A DNA stretch of 16,855 nt, from the NCBI GenBank assembly GCA_964511065.1, contig CAZEEG010000121.1, forward strand, positions 1 through 16,855. The letters run 5' to 3'. Under the pieces are notes generated by a model. It was not told the origin of the DNA. It ran no database searches and saw nothing but the letters and a program-made list of their open reading frames with translations. The translations under genes were made by a program, and so were the position numbers. Of the stretch, positions 1 through 7,844 are shown piece by piece. The DNA comes from CALBRZ01 sp964511065 (GTDB lineage: Bacteria > Planctomycetota > Planctomycetia > Pirellulales > S012-138). The stretch's first letter is position 1; each line of letters starts with the position of its first letter.

Positions 1-774
<774 letters not shown>

Positions 775-839
775 AGGTGGTGGGGCTGTGGGGAAGGAGC
801 AGGCGCGGGCGCGGCTCCGGATTCGGGTAAAATCGCTAG

Positions 840-869
840 AGAATACCGCGCGGATGCCGCGGTCTTCAA
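840..869 (-). promoter_or_regulatory. Candidate sigma70-type promoter for carB
   Basis: Reading the minus strand, TTGAAG (869-864) and TATTCT (845-840) are separated by 18 bases, each matching 4 of 6 consensus positions. The predicted start site would lie about 60 bases upstream of the carB ATG. The match is modest and rests on position as much as on sequence. Confidence 0.3.
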
Positions 870-1072
870 GGAGGCCAGTTTCAGACGGCGCTGGCCGCGG
901 GGATTTGTTCGCACCGCGCGCGAGCAGTTAAGGTGGGTCGCGTCGCATCGCTTCGCCGGCGCCATCCACTCTCGAGCTGCCCGGAAGTGGAAATCACAAA
1001 AGTCCGAGGGTTCCGGAAAAGCAATGGCCGCGGTGGCGGCGCGCGCTGGCTGCCGTGGGCACCGTCCAAACT

Positions 1073-1239
1073 GAATCCTTGCCGCAACGGGCAAGGGATT
1101 CAAGGGGAGGTGCTCCCCACCACAACTCCAGGACAGGAAAGGAGGCAACTGGATGGACCGCCAGGGCCTCCACGCCAACTGGTGGGAGGCAGCAAACCAG
1201 AGGGCCCAGGGATGCAGGCCACTAGGCGATTGGCCTGCA
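1073..1239 (+). promoter_or_regulatory. Cluster of hairpins, possible structured leader of eno
   Basis: Five inverted repeats were found by reading. (1) GAATCC-TTGCC 1073-1083 pairs with GGCAA-GGATTC 1090-1101, with a 6-base loop and one bulged G. (2) GGGGAG 1104-1109 pairs with CTCCCC 1113-1118. (3) GGAGGC 1141-1146 pairs with GCCTCC 1166-1171, with CTGG/CCAG pairing inside. (4) GCCTCCAC 1166-1173 pairs with GTGGGAGGC 1182-1190, with one bulge. (5) TGCAGGCCA 1213-1221 pairs with TGGCCTGCA 1231-1239, perfect. Hairpins 3 and 4 compete for 1166-1171. No U-tract follows any of them, so simple termination is not supported. Whether the region is transcribed is unknown. Confidence 0.35.
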
Positions 1240-1314
1240 ATCGGGCACAATGCGGCACGTCAGAGCCAATCAACGAAAATGTTCCCCTAAGCAATCAAGA
1301 AGGCTGAGCGAGCG

Positions 1315-2589
1315 ATGAGTTCTGCAATTATCGACGTGCTGGGACGGCAAATCCTGGATAGCCGCGGCAATCCCACGGTGGAGGTCGAAGTTCGGCTGGA
1401 GAATGGCTCGGTAGGGCGGGCTGCGGTGCCCAGCGGAGCCAGCACCGGACAGCACGAAGCCTTGGAACTGCGCGATGGCGGCGAAGCTTACTTAGGCAAA
1501 GGCGTCACCAAGGCCGTCGATCACGTGAACCAGGAACTGGCCGAGGTCGTGCTGGGGATGGACGGCCTGGATCAGGTGGCCGTCGACCAGCGGATGATCG
1601 ACGCCGACGGCACTCCCAATAAGCAAAACTTTGGCGCCAATGCCATCCTGGGCGTGTCGCTGGCGGTGGCCAAGGCCGCGGCCGACTACTGCGACTTGCC
1701 GCTGTACCGCTACCTGGGGGGCTCCAACGCCCGGTTGCTTCCCGCACCCATGATGAATATCGTCAACGGCGGCCAGCACGCCGACAACGCGGTCGATGTG
1801 CAGGAGTTCATGGTGATGCCGCTGGGGTTTGAAACCTTCAGCGATGCCCTGCGGTGCGGTGTGGAGATTTTCCACCACCTCAAGAAGGTGCTCAGCGCGG
1901 CCGGGCTCAATACGGCCGTGGGCGACGAAGGCGGTTTCGCTCCCAACCTCGAAAGCAATGCCCAGGCTTTGGATTACATTGCGCAGGCTGTCAAGAAGGC
2001 GGGCTACGAATTGGGGTCGCAAGTGCGCCTGGCTCTCGACGTGGCCGCTACCGAGTTCTACGACGCCGACAAGAAGGTCTATACGGTCGAAGGCCGGCAA
2101 CTGGATTCCGCCGGCATGGTCGATCTGCTGGCCAGTTGGGCCGACAAGTATCCCATCTGCTCGATCGAAGATGGTTGCTCCGAGGACGATTGGGACGGCT
2201 GGAAACTGCTCACCGAGCGGTTGGGTAGCCGCGTGCAACTGGTTGGCGACGATCTGTTCGTCACCAATACCGAGCGGTTGCGCCAAGGTATCGAGAAGGG
2301 CATCGCCAACAGCATCCTGATCAAGGTGAATCAGATTGGCAGCCTGACCGAGACCATCGACGCCATCGAGTTGGCCCATCGCAACCACTACACCGCGGTA
2401 ACCAGCCACCGCAGTGGCGAAACCGAGGACACCACGATTGCCGACCTGGCCGTGGCGCTGGGCACCGGGCAGATCAAGACGGGCTCGGCCTCGCGTACCG
2501 ACCGGATCTGTAAGTACAACCAGTTGCTCCGCATCGAGGAGCAGTTGGGCGGCGGTGCCCTGTACGCTGGCCCGCTGCTGTTGAAATAG
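1315..2589 (+). CDS. eno: Enolase (phosphopyruvate hydratase)
   Basis: This enzyme reversibly dehydrates 2-phosphoglycerate to phosphoenolpyruvate in glycolysis and gluconeogenesis, in the cytoplasm. The 424-residue length is normal for bacterial enolase. The N-terminal domain has the DSRGNPTVEVEV and PSGASTG loop motifs. In the barrel, GDEGGFAPNL contains the proton-donor Glu205. The magnesium ligands are Asp242 (LALDVAATEF), Glu285 (SIEDG) and Asp312 (VGDDLF). Lys337 in the signature ILIKVNQIGSLTET is the catalytic base, and SHRSGETED completes the phosphate-binding site. The ATG at 1315 is preceded by AGAAGG at 11 bases. A strong terminator follows 74 bases after the stop, so it is probably transcribed alone. 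Nothing is missing. Confidence 0.98.
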   Translation: MSSAIIDVLGRQILDSRGNPTVEVEVRLENGSVGRAAVPSGASTGQHEALELRDGGEAYLGKGVTKAVDHVNQELAEVVLGMDGLDQVAVDQRMIDADGTPNKQNFGANAILGVSLAVAKAAADYCDLPLYRYLGGSNARLLPAPMMNIVNGGQHADNAVDVQEFMVMPLGFETFSDALRCGVEIFHHLKKVLSAAGLNTAVGDEGGFAPNLESNAQALDYIAQAVKKAGYELGSQVRLALDVAATEFYDADKKVYTVEGRQLDSAGMVDLLASWADKYPICSIEDGCSEDDWDGWKLLTERLGSRVQLVGDDLFVTNTERLRQGIEKGIANSILIKVNQIGSLTETIDAIELAHRNHYTAVTSHRSGETEDTTIADLAVALGTGQIKTGSASRTDRICKYNQLLRIEEQLGGGALYAGPLLLK

Positions 2590-2663
2590 TCCAACAGGCG
2601 AGGTGTGCGCCTCCCTGTCGGGGTAGTGGCGCCGAAACGGCACCTCTTGGTTCATCGACCAGC

Positions 2664-2702
2664 CCGCCCGCGGTAGTGCGCCTACCGCGGGCGGTTTCTT
2701 TT
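2664..2702 (+). terminator. Rho-independent terminator of eno
   Basis: A perfect 13-bp GC-rich stem, CCGCCCGCGGTAG (2664-2676) with CTACCGCGGGCGG (2682-2694), has the 5-base loop TGCGC and is followed by TTTCTTTT (2695-2702). It lies 75 bases past the eno stop codon. Confidence 0.9.
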
Positions 2703-2733
2703 GCTGGCTGCGCGGCGAACGGCCACTTCATTT

Positions 2734-2765
2734 TCTGCCAGTCTGCCGGAATGCCAGCCTGCCAG
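2734..2765 (+). repeat. Four tandem octamers NNTGCCRG
   Basis: The units TCTGCCAG, TCTGCCGG, AATGCCAG and CCTGCCAG follow one another without a break. The core TGCC-G is constant while the first two bases vary. The array lies outside any gene, between the eno terminator and the sigma54-like element. Its function is unknown. Confidence 0.65.
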
Positions 2766-2919
2766 AAAGCCTATGTTTGGGCGGGAAAAAGGAAGCCCTG
2801 CGCGCGGGTCGTTCGACGAGCCAACTTTGGCGGGATGGGTGGCGTACCGCCGTTCTTCGCATGGCCGTCATTCTTGAGCATCTTTGGTGCTCGGTCAGCG
2901 TGCCGCCTCCCCCACCCTG

Positions 2920-2935
2920 TGGCATAAAAAATGCA
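2920..2935 (+). promoter_or_regulatory. Sigma54-like -24/-12 element upstream of archease-rtcB
   Basis: TGGCATAAAAAATGCA has GG (2921-2922) and GC (2933-2934) separated by exactly 10 bases. It differs from the TGGCAY-R-N4-TTGCW consensus only in the first T of TTGC (plus the base before TGG). Bacterial rtcBA operons such as that of E. coli are sigma54-dependent. The element sits about 380 bases before the archease ATG, so a long leader would be needed, and the same bases also form an imperfect palindrome. The match is visible; the function is inferred. Confidence 0.35.
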
Positions 2936-3314
2936 CGGGGCGTGTGCTGAAGTCGGACCTCGCGCCTGGGCGGTGGACACGCTGGCCCGGTTGCGGGATT
3001 GCGCAGAACCATGGCCGCAATTCGATGGTCGATCGGTCACACATCGCCGCCATTCGGTTGCGTAACCCATTGAAGCAGCGAACCAAGGGCACGTTGCGGT
3101 GCCAATTGGATCAGCACTGCGGAACCGGTTTTCACGGCACCGGGCAATGAGGAAGCCCGTGAGGCAAGTGGCAGCACAGATAATTTTCTACAGGCAGTGG
3201 GCCACTCTGGAGCGCCCTACCGTCGCCACGGTTTGTCCAAGGAACGCTCACCAGCCGGTCGGGGCGCGATCGGCCTAAGGGGGATAACCGCGGTCCATTT
3301 CCTGGGAGGCTGTT

Positions 3315-3737
3315 ATGGAAACTGCTCGCTGGGAACATTTCGAGCACGACGCGGATATCGGTGTCCGCGGCATCGGTGCGACCAAGGACGAAGCATTCGA
3401 GCAGGCCGCCCTGGCCATGACGGCGGTGATTACCGATCCGGCCGGCCTGAATGCTTCGGAGTCCGTTGAAATTCACTGCGATGCACCCGATGACGAACTT
3501 CTCCTGGTGGAATGGCTGAACGCACTGATCTTTGAGATGGCGACGCGGCTGTTGCTGTTCAGCCGGTTCGAGGTGCGGCTCAACGGTGAGCAGTTATCGG
3601 CTCGGGCTTGGGGCGAACGCGTCGACGTATCCAGGCACCAACCGGCGGTTGAAGTCAAAGGGGCGACGCTAACCAGCGCACGTGTGGAACAAAACAGCAC
3701 AGGGCAGTGGTTGGCCCAATGCGTCGTTGATGTTTGA
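3315..3737 (+). CDS. Archease, RtcB activator protein
   Basis: Archease helps the RtcB RNA ligase become guanylylated and turn over more than once. This 140-residue protein has the usual length and motifs: FEHDADIGVRGIG at the N-terminus, EEAF-like DEAFEQAALAM, the LLLVEWLNALIFE helix, WGERVD, EVKGATLTS and a final acidic VVDV end. The tyrosine/histidine often seen after VKAAT is LT here, a known kind of variation in bacterial members. A GGGAGG ribosome site at 3304-3309 lies 5 bases before the ATG. The stop is 16 bases before rtcB, with no promoter or terminator between them, so the two form an operon that pairs activator and enzyme. Confidence 0.93.
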   Translation: METARWEHFEHDADIGVRGIGATKDEAFEQAALAMTAVITDPAGLNASESVEIHCDAPDDELLLVEWLNALIFEMATRLLLFSRFEVRLNGEQLSARAWGERVDVSRHQPAVEVKGATLTSARVEQNSTGQWLAQCVVDV

Positions 3738-3738
3738 C

Positions 3739-3745
3739 GAAGGAG
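3739..3745 (+). promoter_or_regulatory. Ribosome binding site fixing the rtcB start
   Basis: GAAGGAG lies 8 bases before the ATG at 3754 and directly after the archease stop. It selects this ATG over the longer open frame that begins inside archease at 3682 and over the ATG at 3766. Confidence 0.8.
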
Positions 3746-3753
3746 ATTCGGCC

Positions 3754-5184
3754 ATGGACGTCAGCATGCTGGAACGCAAGTCGGATTACGAGTGGTGGAT
3801 TCCTCCCACGGGCGAGATGCGCGTTCCCGGGGTCATCTTTGCCGACGAGGCATTGATTGAGGGAATGGATTACAAGGTTTTTGAACAGGTGTCCAACGTG
3901 GCCACCTTGCCCGGCGTCGTAAAGGCGTCGTTCGCCATGCCCGATGCACACTGGGGCTATGGATTTCCCATTGGCGGTGTGGCGGCGTTTGATCCCGAGC
4001 AGGGCGGGGTGATCTCGGCGGGTGGTGTCGGTTTCGATATTTCGTGCGGAGTGCGGTGCCTGCTCACCGGTCTGAAACGCGAAGACGTTGAACCGCACAA
4101 GCGGGCGCTGGCCGACCGGCTATATGCCACGGTGCCCGTGGGGGTAGGCAGCGAAGGGCAGATCAGCCTCTCGGACAGCGAGATGGAAGATATGCTTCGC
4201 GGCGGTGCTCGTTGGGCCGTAGAACAGGGCTGGGGCCTGCCGGAAGACCTGGAGCGGATCGAAGAACGCGGCTGCATGGCCGGCGCGCAGCCCGAAGCCG
4301 TTTCAGACCGTGCCAAGCAGCGCCAACGTAACCAGATGGGAACGCTGGGATCGGGTAACCATTACCTGGAGGTGCAGTACGTTGCCGATGTCTACGACGA
4401 GCCCACGGCCGAGGCCTTCGGCATCCGGCCTGGCGACGTGGTGGTCAGCATCCATTGCGGCTCGCGAGGCCTGGGGCACCAGATCGGGACGGAGTTCCTC
4501 AAGGCGATGGCGATTGCCGGTAAAGAGTACGGCCTGAACATTCCCGACCGCGAACTGGCTTGCGCGCCCATCGATTCGCCGGTTGGGCAATCGTACCTGG
4601 GAGCGATGCGCGCGGCGATCAACTGCGCGCTGGCCAATCGCGAAATCATCACCCACCTTGCACGGCAGGCATTTGCCGAAGTGCTGCAGGAAGCCAAGCT
4701 GGTGCTGCTGTACGATGTCTCGCACAACACCTGCAAGGTGGAGGAGCACGAGATCGCCGGGCGCCCCATGACACTATTCGTGCATCGCAAAGGGGCGACT
4801 CGGGCGCTTGGGCCGGGCCATCCCGAGTTGCCCGAGGGCCTCCGCGAGGTCGGCCAACCGGTGCTGATCGGCGGTTCGATGGGCACCGAGTCGTATATCC
4901 TGGTGGGTACCACCGAGGCGGAGGAGTTGTCGCTCAGTTCGTCGTGCCACGGGGCCGGGCGCAGCATGAGCCGCCGGCAAGCGCTCAAACAGTGGCGCGG
5001 CCGCCAACTGGTGGACCAGTTAGCCGAACAGGGGATCGTCGTTCGCAGCCCTTCTTCGCGCGGTGTGGCCGAAGAAGCTCCCGGGGCTTACAAGGACGTG
5101 AATGCCGTGGTGGACGCGGCCGATGCCGCTGGCTTGTCGCGAAAGGTGGCTCGGCTCAAGCCGATGGTTTGCATCAAGGGCTGA
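3754..5184 (+). CDS. rtcB: RNA-splicing ligase RtcB
   Basis: RtcB joins RNA ends carrying a 3'-phosphate or 2',3'-cyclic phosphate to 5'-OH ends, using GTP and manganese through a histidine-GMP intermediate. The 476-residue protein has all metal ligands: Asp95 and Cys98 (GGVGFDISCGVR), His203 (GSGNHYLEVQ), His234 (SIHCGSRGLGHQ) and His324 (DVSHNTCK). His399 in SSCHGAGRSMSR is the guanylylated residue and Lys475 near the end (VCIKG) is the usual GMP contact. HRKGATRALGPGHPE and GSMGTESYILVGT are also present. The first four ligand numbers equal those of the Pyrococcus enzyme. In bacteria it acts in RNA repair or tRNA/rRNA healing; no intron-containing tRNA is in the window. It is cotranscribed with archease. 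Confidence 0.97.
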   Translation: MDVSMLERKSDYEWWIPPTGEMRVPGVIFADEALIEGMDYKVFEQVSNVATLPGVVKASFAMPDAHWGYGFPIGGVAAFDPEQGGVISAGGVGFDISCGVRCLLTGLKREDVEPHKRALADRLYATVPVGVGSEGQISLSDSEMEDMLRGGARWAVEQGWGLPEDLERIEERGCMAGAQPEAVSDRAKQRQRNQMGTLGSGNHYLEVQYVADVYDEPTAEAFGIRPGDVVVSIHCGSRGLGHQIGTEFLKAMAIAGKEYGLNIPDRELACAPIDSPVGQSYLGAMRAAINCALANREIITHLARQAFAEVLQEAKLVLLYDVSHNTCKVEEHEIAGRPMTLFVHRKGATRALGPGHPELPEGLREVGQPVLIGGSMGTESYILVGTTEAEELSLSSSCHGAGRSMSRRQALKQWRGRQLVDQLAEQGIVVRSPSSRGVAEEAPGAYKDVNAVVDAADAAGLSRKVARLKPMVCIKG

Positions 5185-5837
5185 TCGGCCGCGCTTGCCA
5201 GCCATCGCCCAAGCGATCCCGCTACCCGCCGTTGGGCTTTGTCACACGACATGGGGGGCCTCAACAGGGCCTCCCATGCTGCTTCACGTTGGTAACGAGA
5301 ATTCCCGGCTTGCTTCGCCGTGCAGAGGGTTTAAGCTGTTGAGCTAGCTACGGGACGAGCAGCAAGCGCACGCTCGACGGCTGCCGCAGAACAGGGGAGA
5401 GGCCGCGAAGTGCATCATGCTGGCATCGCAATCTCGTCAGGAGCGACGCCATTGGTTCCATCCGCTGCGCTAGTGCGGCACCCGCCGACGACACGTTCCA
5501 GAATTGATGAAGCGGGCAGATGGCACTGGGCAATGCCTGTGAGCGGGCCAACGGGTTCAAGCAAGATGTGCAACTTGGGTTCGTGACGATCCCTCTGCTC
5601 CGCAGCCGCCTCCTGCGGTCACTTCGTGCGGTAGGTAAACAGCATCAACCTGTGCAGATCGTCCGCAATGCGGCCGGCAACGCGGGGTGTGCGCCCCTGA
5701 TGGCGCCCGATGCCGTGGGCGGATGCTGCCGGCCCGGGCGGTGTGATCGCACAGCAAACCGACCATCACTCAGGGGATCGACCGTGCATCGCGAGCGATT
5801 TCTGGTCGGTACGTTTCGAGAGTGGGGGGGATGACCG
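5185..5837. other. Intergenic region between rtcB and the DUF4432 gene
   Basis: Apart from the hairpin at 5251-5277 nothing was recognised in 653 bp. The open frame at 5520-5834 has no ribosome site, no recognisable family and an Arg/Gly/Cys-rich composition typical of chance frames in GC-rich DNA. A G-run at 5824-5830 serves as ribosome site for the next gene. Confidence 0.5.
5251..5277 (+). terminator. Weak terminator-like hairpin after rtcB
   Basis: ATGGGGGGCC (5251-5260) pairs with GGCCTCCCAT (5268-5277) with one G-T pair and a 7-base loop, 67 bases after the rtcB stop. No T-run follows, so it may be a Rho-assisted or mRNA-stabilising hairpin and not a true intrinsic terminator. Confidence 0.35.
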
Positions 5838-7019
5838 ATGGCCGCTACGTGGACATTGTTGGACTCGGCAAATGACATCTATGCCACCGGATTCACGGCG
5901 GGCCCGGCCGACGTGGGACTGCCCGATTCAACCGGCGCCAATCAGCCGTTCCGGGTGAGGTTCCGGCGGTTACAGGGAGGTCCAGCCGACGGCATCGACC
6001 TGGTTGAGATTGATAACGGGCACTGCCAGATCAACGTGCTTCCTACGCGCGGGATGGGCATCCATCGCGCCGAGGCCGGTTCTGTGCGGCTGGGTTGGCA
6101 GTCGCCGGTGGCCGGCCCTGTCCATCCGCGGTTGGTGCCGCTGATGGAGCCCGGCGGCCTGGGCTGGCTATTTGGCTTCGATGAGCTGCTATGCCGGTGT
6201 GGGCTGGAATCCAACGGACCACCCGTTTTTGATAGCGCCAATCGCTTGATCCACCCGTTGCATGGCCGGATCGCCAACACGCCCGCACAGACGGTTAAGC
6301 TGATGATCGACGCCGACCAGGGAGTGATCGAACTGTGCGGAGAAACCGTAGAAGCGCGGCTGTTTCATAACTCGCTACGGATGCGGACCACGCTCCGCAC
6401 ACGGCTGGGCGAGGCGGGCTTCACCCTGATCGACGAGGTAGAAAATTTCTCGGCCGAGCCTTCGTGGCTGTCGCTGCTGTACCACATCAATATCGGATCG
6501 CCATGGCTGGAACCCGGTAGCCAGGTGAAGCTGCCGTTGCGGGCCATCGCACCGCGGGATGCCGCGGCCGTAAAGGGGCTATCGTCGTGGCAGCGGTGCC
6601 AAGGGCCCCAGGCCAACCATGCCGAGCAGGTGTTCTATACCCAATTGGCGGCCGACGACGCCGGGCAAACCCAAGTTCTGCTGCACGATGCCGAAGAAGC
6701 CACGGGAGTAGGGCTGAAGTTCAATGTCCAGCAGTTGCCCTGGTTTGTGCTGTGGAAAAACATGCGCATGCCGGAGGACGGATACGTGACCGGGCTCGAA
6801 CCCGCTCTCAATCTGCCCAATCCCAATGGCTTTGAACGGGAGAAAGGTCGCGCGCGTCAACTCACGCCAGGCCAGTCGCTGCGGTTCGAACTTGCCTTCG
6901 AGGTTTACAACGGGGCCCCGGAGGTGGAAGCGGCCGGCGCGACCATTGAACAACTCCAAGGTCAGCAACCGCCGACCGTGTTCAATGAGCCGCACCCGGA
7001 GTGGAGTCCCGGGGCCTGA
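5838..7019 (+). CDS. DUF4432 aldose-1-epimerase-like protein
   Basis: This 393-residue protein belongs to the DUF4432 branch of the galactose-mutarotase-like beta-sandwich superfamily. Motifs in order are LPTRGMGIHRAEAG, LGWQSPVAGPVHP, GGLGWLFGFDELLCRCGLESNG, HPLHGRIANTPA (His142), YHINIGSP (Tyr215, His216) and TGLEPALNLPNPNGFEREKG (Glu321). A His and a Glu in these places match the pattern expected for epimerase chemistry. The protein is likely cytoplasmic, with no signal peptide, and probably acts on a sugar or sugar-acid; the substrate cannot be read from the sequence. The ATG at 5838 follows a run of seven G at 7 bases. An alternative in-line ATG at 5831 is out of frame. It stands alone, with long spacers on both sides. 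Confidence 0.85.
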   Translation: MAATWTLLDSANDIYATGFTAGPADVGLPDSTGANQPFRVRFRRLQGGPADGIDLVEIDNGHCQINVLPTRGMGIHRAEAGSVRLGWQSPVAGPVHPRLVPLMEPGGLGWLFGFDELLCRCGLESNGPPVFDSANRLIHPLHGRIANTPAQTVKLMIDADQGVIELCGETVEARLFHNSLRMRTTLRTRLGEAGFTLIDEVENFSAEPSWLSLLYHINIGSPWLEPGSQVKLPLRAIAPRDAAAVKGLSSWQRCQGPQANHAEQVFYTQLAADDAGQTQVLLHDAEEATGVGLKFNVQQLPWFVLWKNMRMPEDGYVTGLEPALNLPNPNGFEREKGRARQLTPGQSLRFELAFEVYNGAPEVEAAGATIEQLQGQQPPTVFNEPHPEWSPGA

Positions 7020-7171
7020 TTCCCAGAGCCAGATGCCCTGTGCCGGATGATCGCCCCTGCGGCTCGAAAGGTTTGCTGAAGGTCTGGCCAATCAACCGAT
7101 TGCGGGAATGTGCTCCAAGCTCACCGCGTGGGGGACGCCCATTGGCCGCCCCTCGTCCAGTTGCCGCCTGT

Positions 7172-7201
7172 AAAATAGCGCACCAGACACCGATCGCGCT
7201 A
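7172..7201 (-). terminator. Possible terminator of the small basic protein gene
   Basis: On the minus strand TAGCGC (7201-7196) pairs with GCGCTA (7181-7176) around a 14-base loop, and TTTT (7175-7172) follows directly. It lies about 40 bases past the stop of the gene at 7242-7454. The stem is short, so this is weak. Confidence 0.35.
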
Positions 7202-7241
7202 CCTCGCATCGCGCCTTGATTCTTGCGAACTGGCGGTCGAG

Positions 7242-7454
7242 CTAGCGTTTCTTGGCGACCTTCTTGGTGGATTTCTTGGCCACCTTCTTCGCGCTCTTCT
7301 TCTGGGCCACGGCGGGCTTGGGCGATGCCGCTTTCTTGCCTGCCTTCTTGGCCGCGGCCTTCTTCGTAGCCTTCTTGGCCGACTTCTTGTTGCCAAAGAT
7401 CCGGTCCCAGCCTTCGCCGAACGCATTGCTGCCGCGACTGTGGGTAACGGTCAT
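7242..7454 (-). CDS. Small Lys/Ala-rich histone-H1-like protein
   Basis: The 70-residue product has two parts. Residues 1-22 hold the motif HSRGSNAFGEGWDRIF, with aromatic and acidic residues. From residue 23 on it is almost only Lys, Ala, Ser, Thr and Val, with ten KK pairs and 21 Lys in 49 residues in a KKxAKK pattern, interrupted by SPKPAVAQ. Such tails resemble the C-terminal domain of histone H1 and of bacterial nucleoid proteins like HC1/HC2, so DNA or RNA binding is likely. The ATG at 7454 is preferred because the longer frame upstream lacks low-complexity or family features; AGAGGA lies about 12 bases before it. It follows the HtrA cluster on the same strand but after a 390-bp gap, so it may be its own unit. 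Confidence 0.7.
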   Translation of the reverse strand: MTVTHSRGSNAFGEGWDRIFGNKKSAKKATKKAAAKKAGKKAASPKPAVAQKKSAKKVAKKSTKKVAKKR

Positions 7455-7844
7455 GGGTGTGCGGTTCCTCTCGCTTGCAAGGAGGGCGAAAACGCAGTCC
7501 GCCCCCGATTGAATGGTCCTTCGGTCTGCCAAACGAACGTGAGCCAAGCCGGCAATGGCGCGACTTGTCCTCGCTGTTTGGGGGAGCATCTTAGCGAAAA
7601 TCGGCGAAGGTTCAATTGCCACGCCCGGAAGCGGTATGCCCAAGGCCCCGCCAATACCGGATGCGATCCAGGTTGAAAGGTGCGTTTCCCGCCATTCCCG
7701 GCGCTGGCGCTACGTGCGTTTCACCGTAGCTCCGGCTATGGCCGCGGCGCGATCCGGCTGGAAAGGAAAGTCACCGCCAGATGCGGCAGCGGTAATGCCG
7801 GCGGCCAATTGCCCTAATGAACCAGTTGAACCGATGATGGGAGG
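7455..7844. other. Intergenic region between pseudo-HtrA and small basic protein
   Basis: No gene was recognised. Just past the stop of the gene at 7845-9878, ACCGC (7773-7777) and GCGGT (7789-7793) form a short hairpin, followed on the minus strand by GACTTTCCTTTCC. It could be a weak terminator. Nothing else was seen. Confidence 0.45.

Larger units (their letters stand above)
775..1314. other. Divergent intergenic region carB / eno
   Basis: No convincing gene lies in this 540-bp spacer. The open frames here are GC-rich shadows without homology or a ribosome site. The carB side holds the candidate promoter at 840-869. The eno side (about 1073-1239) holds a cluster of inverted repeats listed separately. 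An AGAAGG ribosome site at 1298-1303 lies 11 bases before the eno ATG. No good -35/-10 pair was found for eno. Confidence 0.6.
2703..3314. other. Intergenic region between eno and the archease-rtcB operon
   Basis: No supportable gene was found in 612 bp. The spacer contains the eno terminator tail, four tandem octamers (2734-2765), a sigma54-like element (2920-2935) and a small inverted repeat, CGGGC 3141-3145 with GCCCG 3155-3159. A GATAAT -10-like hexamer at 3179-3184 has no recognisable -35 partner. Confidence 0.55.

Noticed and set aside
1128..1152. Resemblance to the SRP RNA apical motif (CAGG...GGAA...GGCA)
   Set aside because: The bases beside the GGAA do not pair (ACA against AGG) and the symmetric internal loop AGCA is replaced, and no long enclosing helix was found.
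1492..2655. 387-codon minus-strand open frame
   Set aside because: It is antisense to enolase, which is certain.
5520..5834. Possible 104-residue gene between rtcB and the DUF4432 gene
   Set aside because: It has no ribosome site and no recognisable family, with composition typical of random GC-rich frames.
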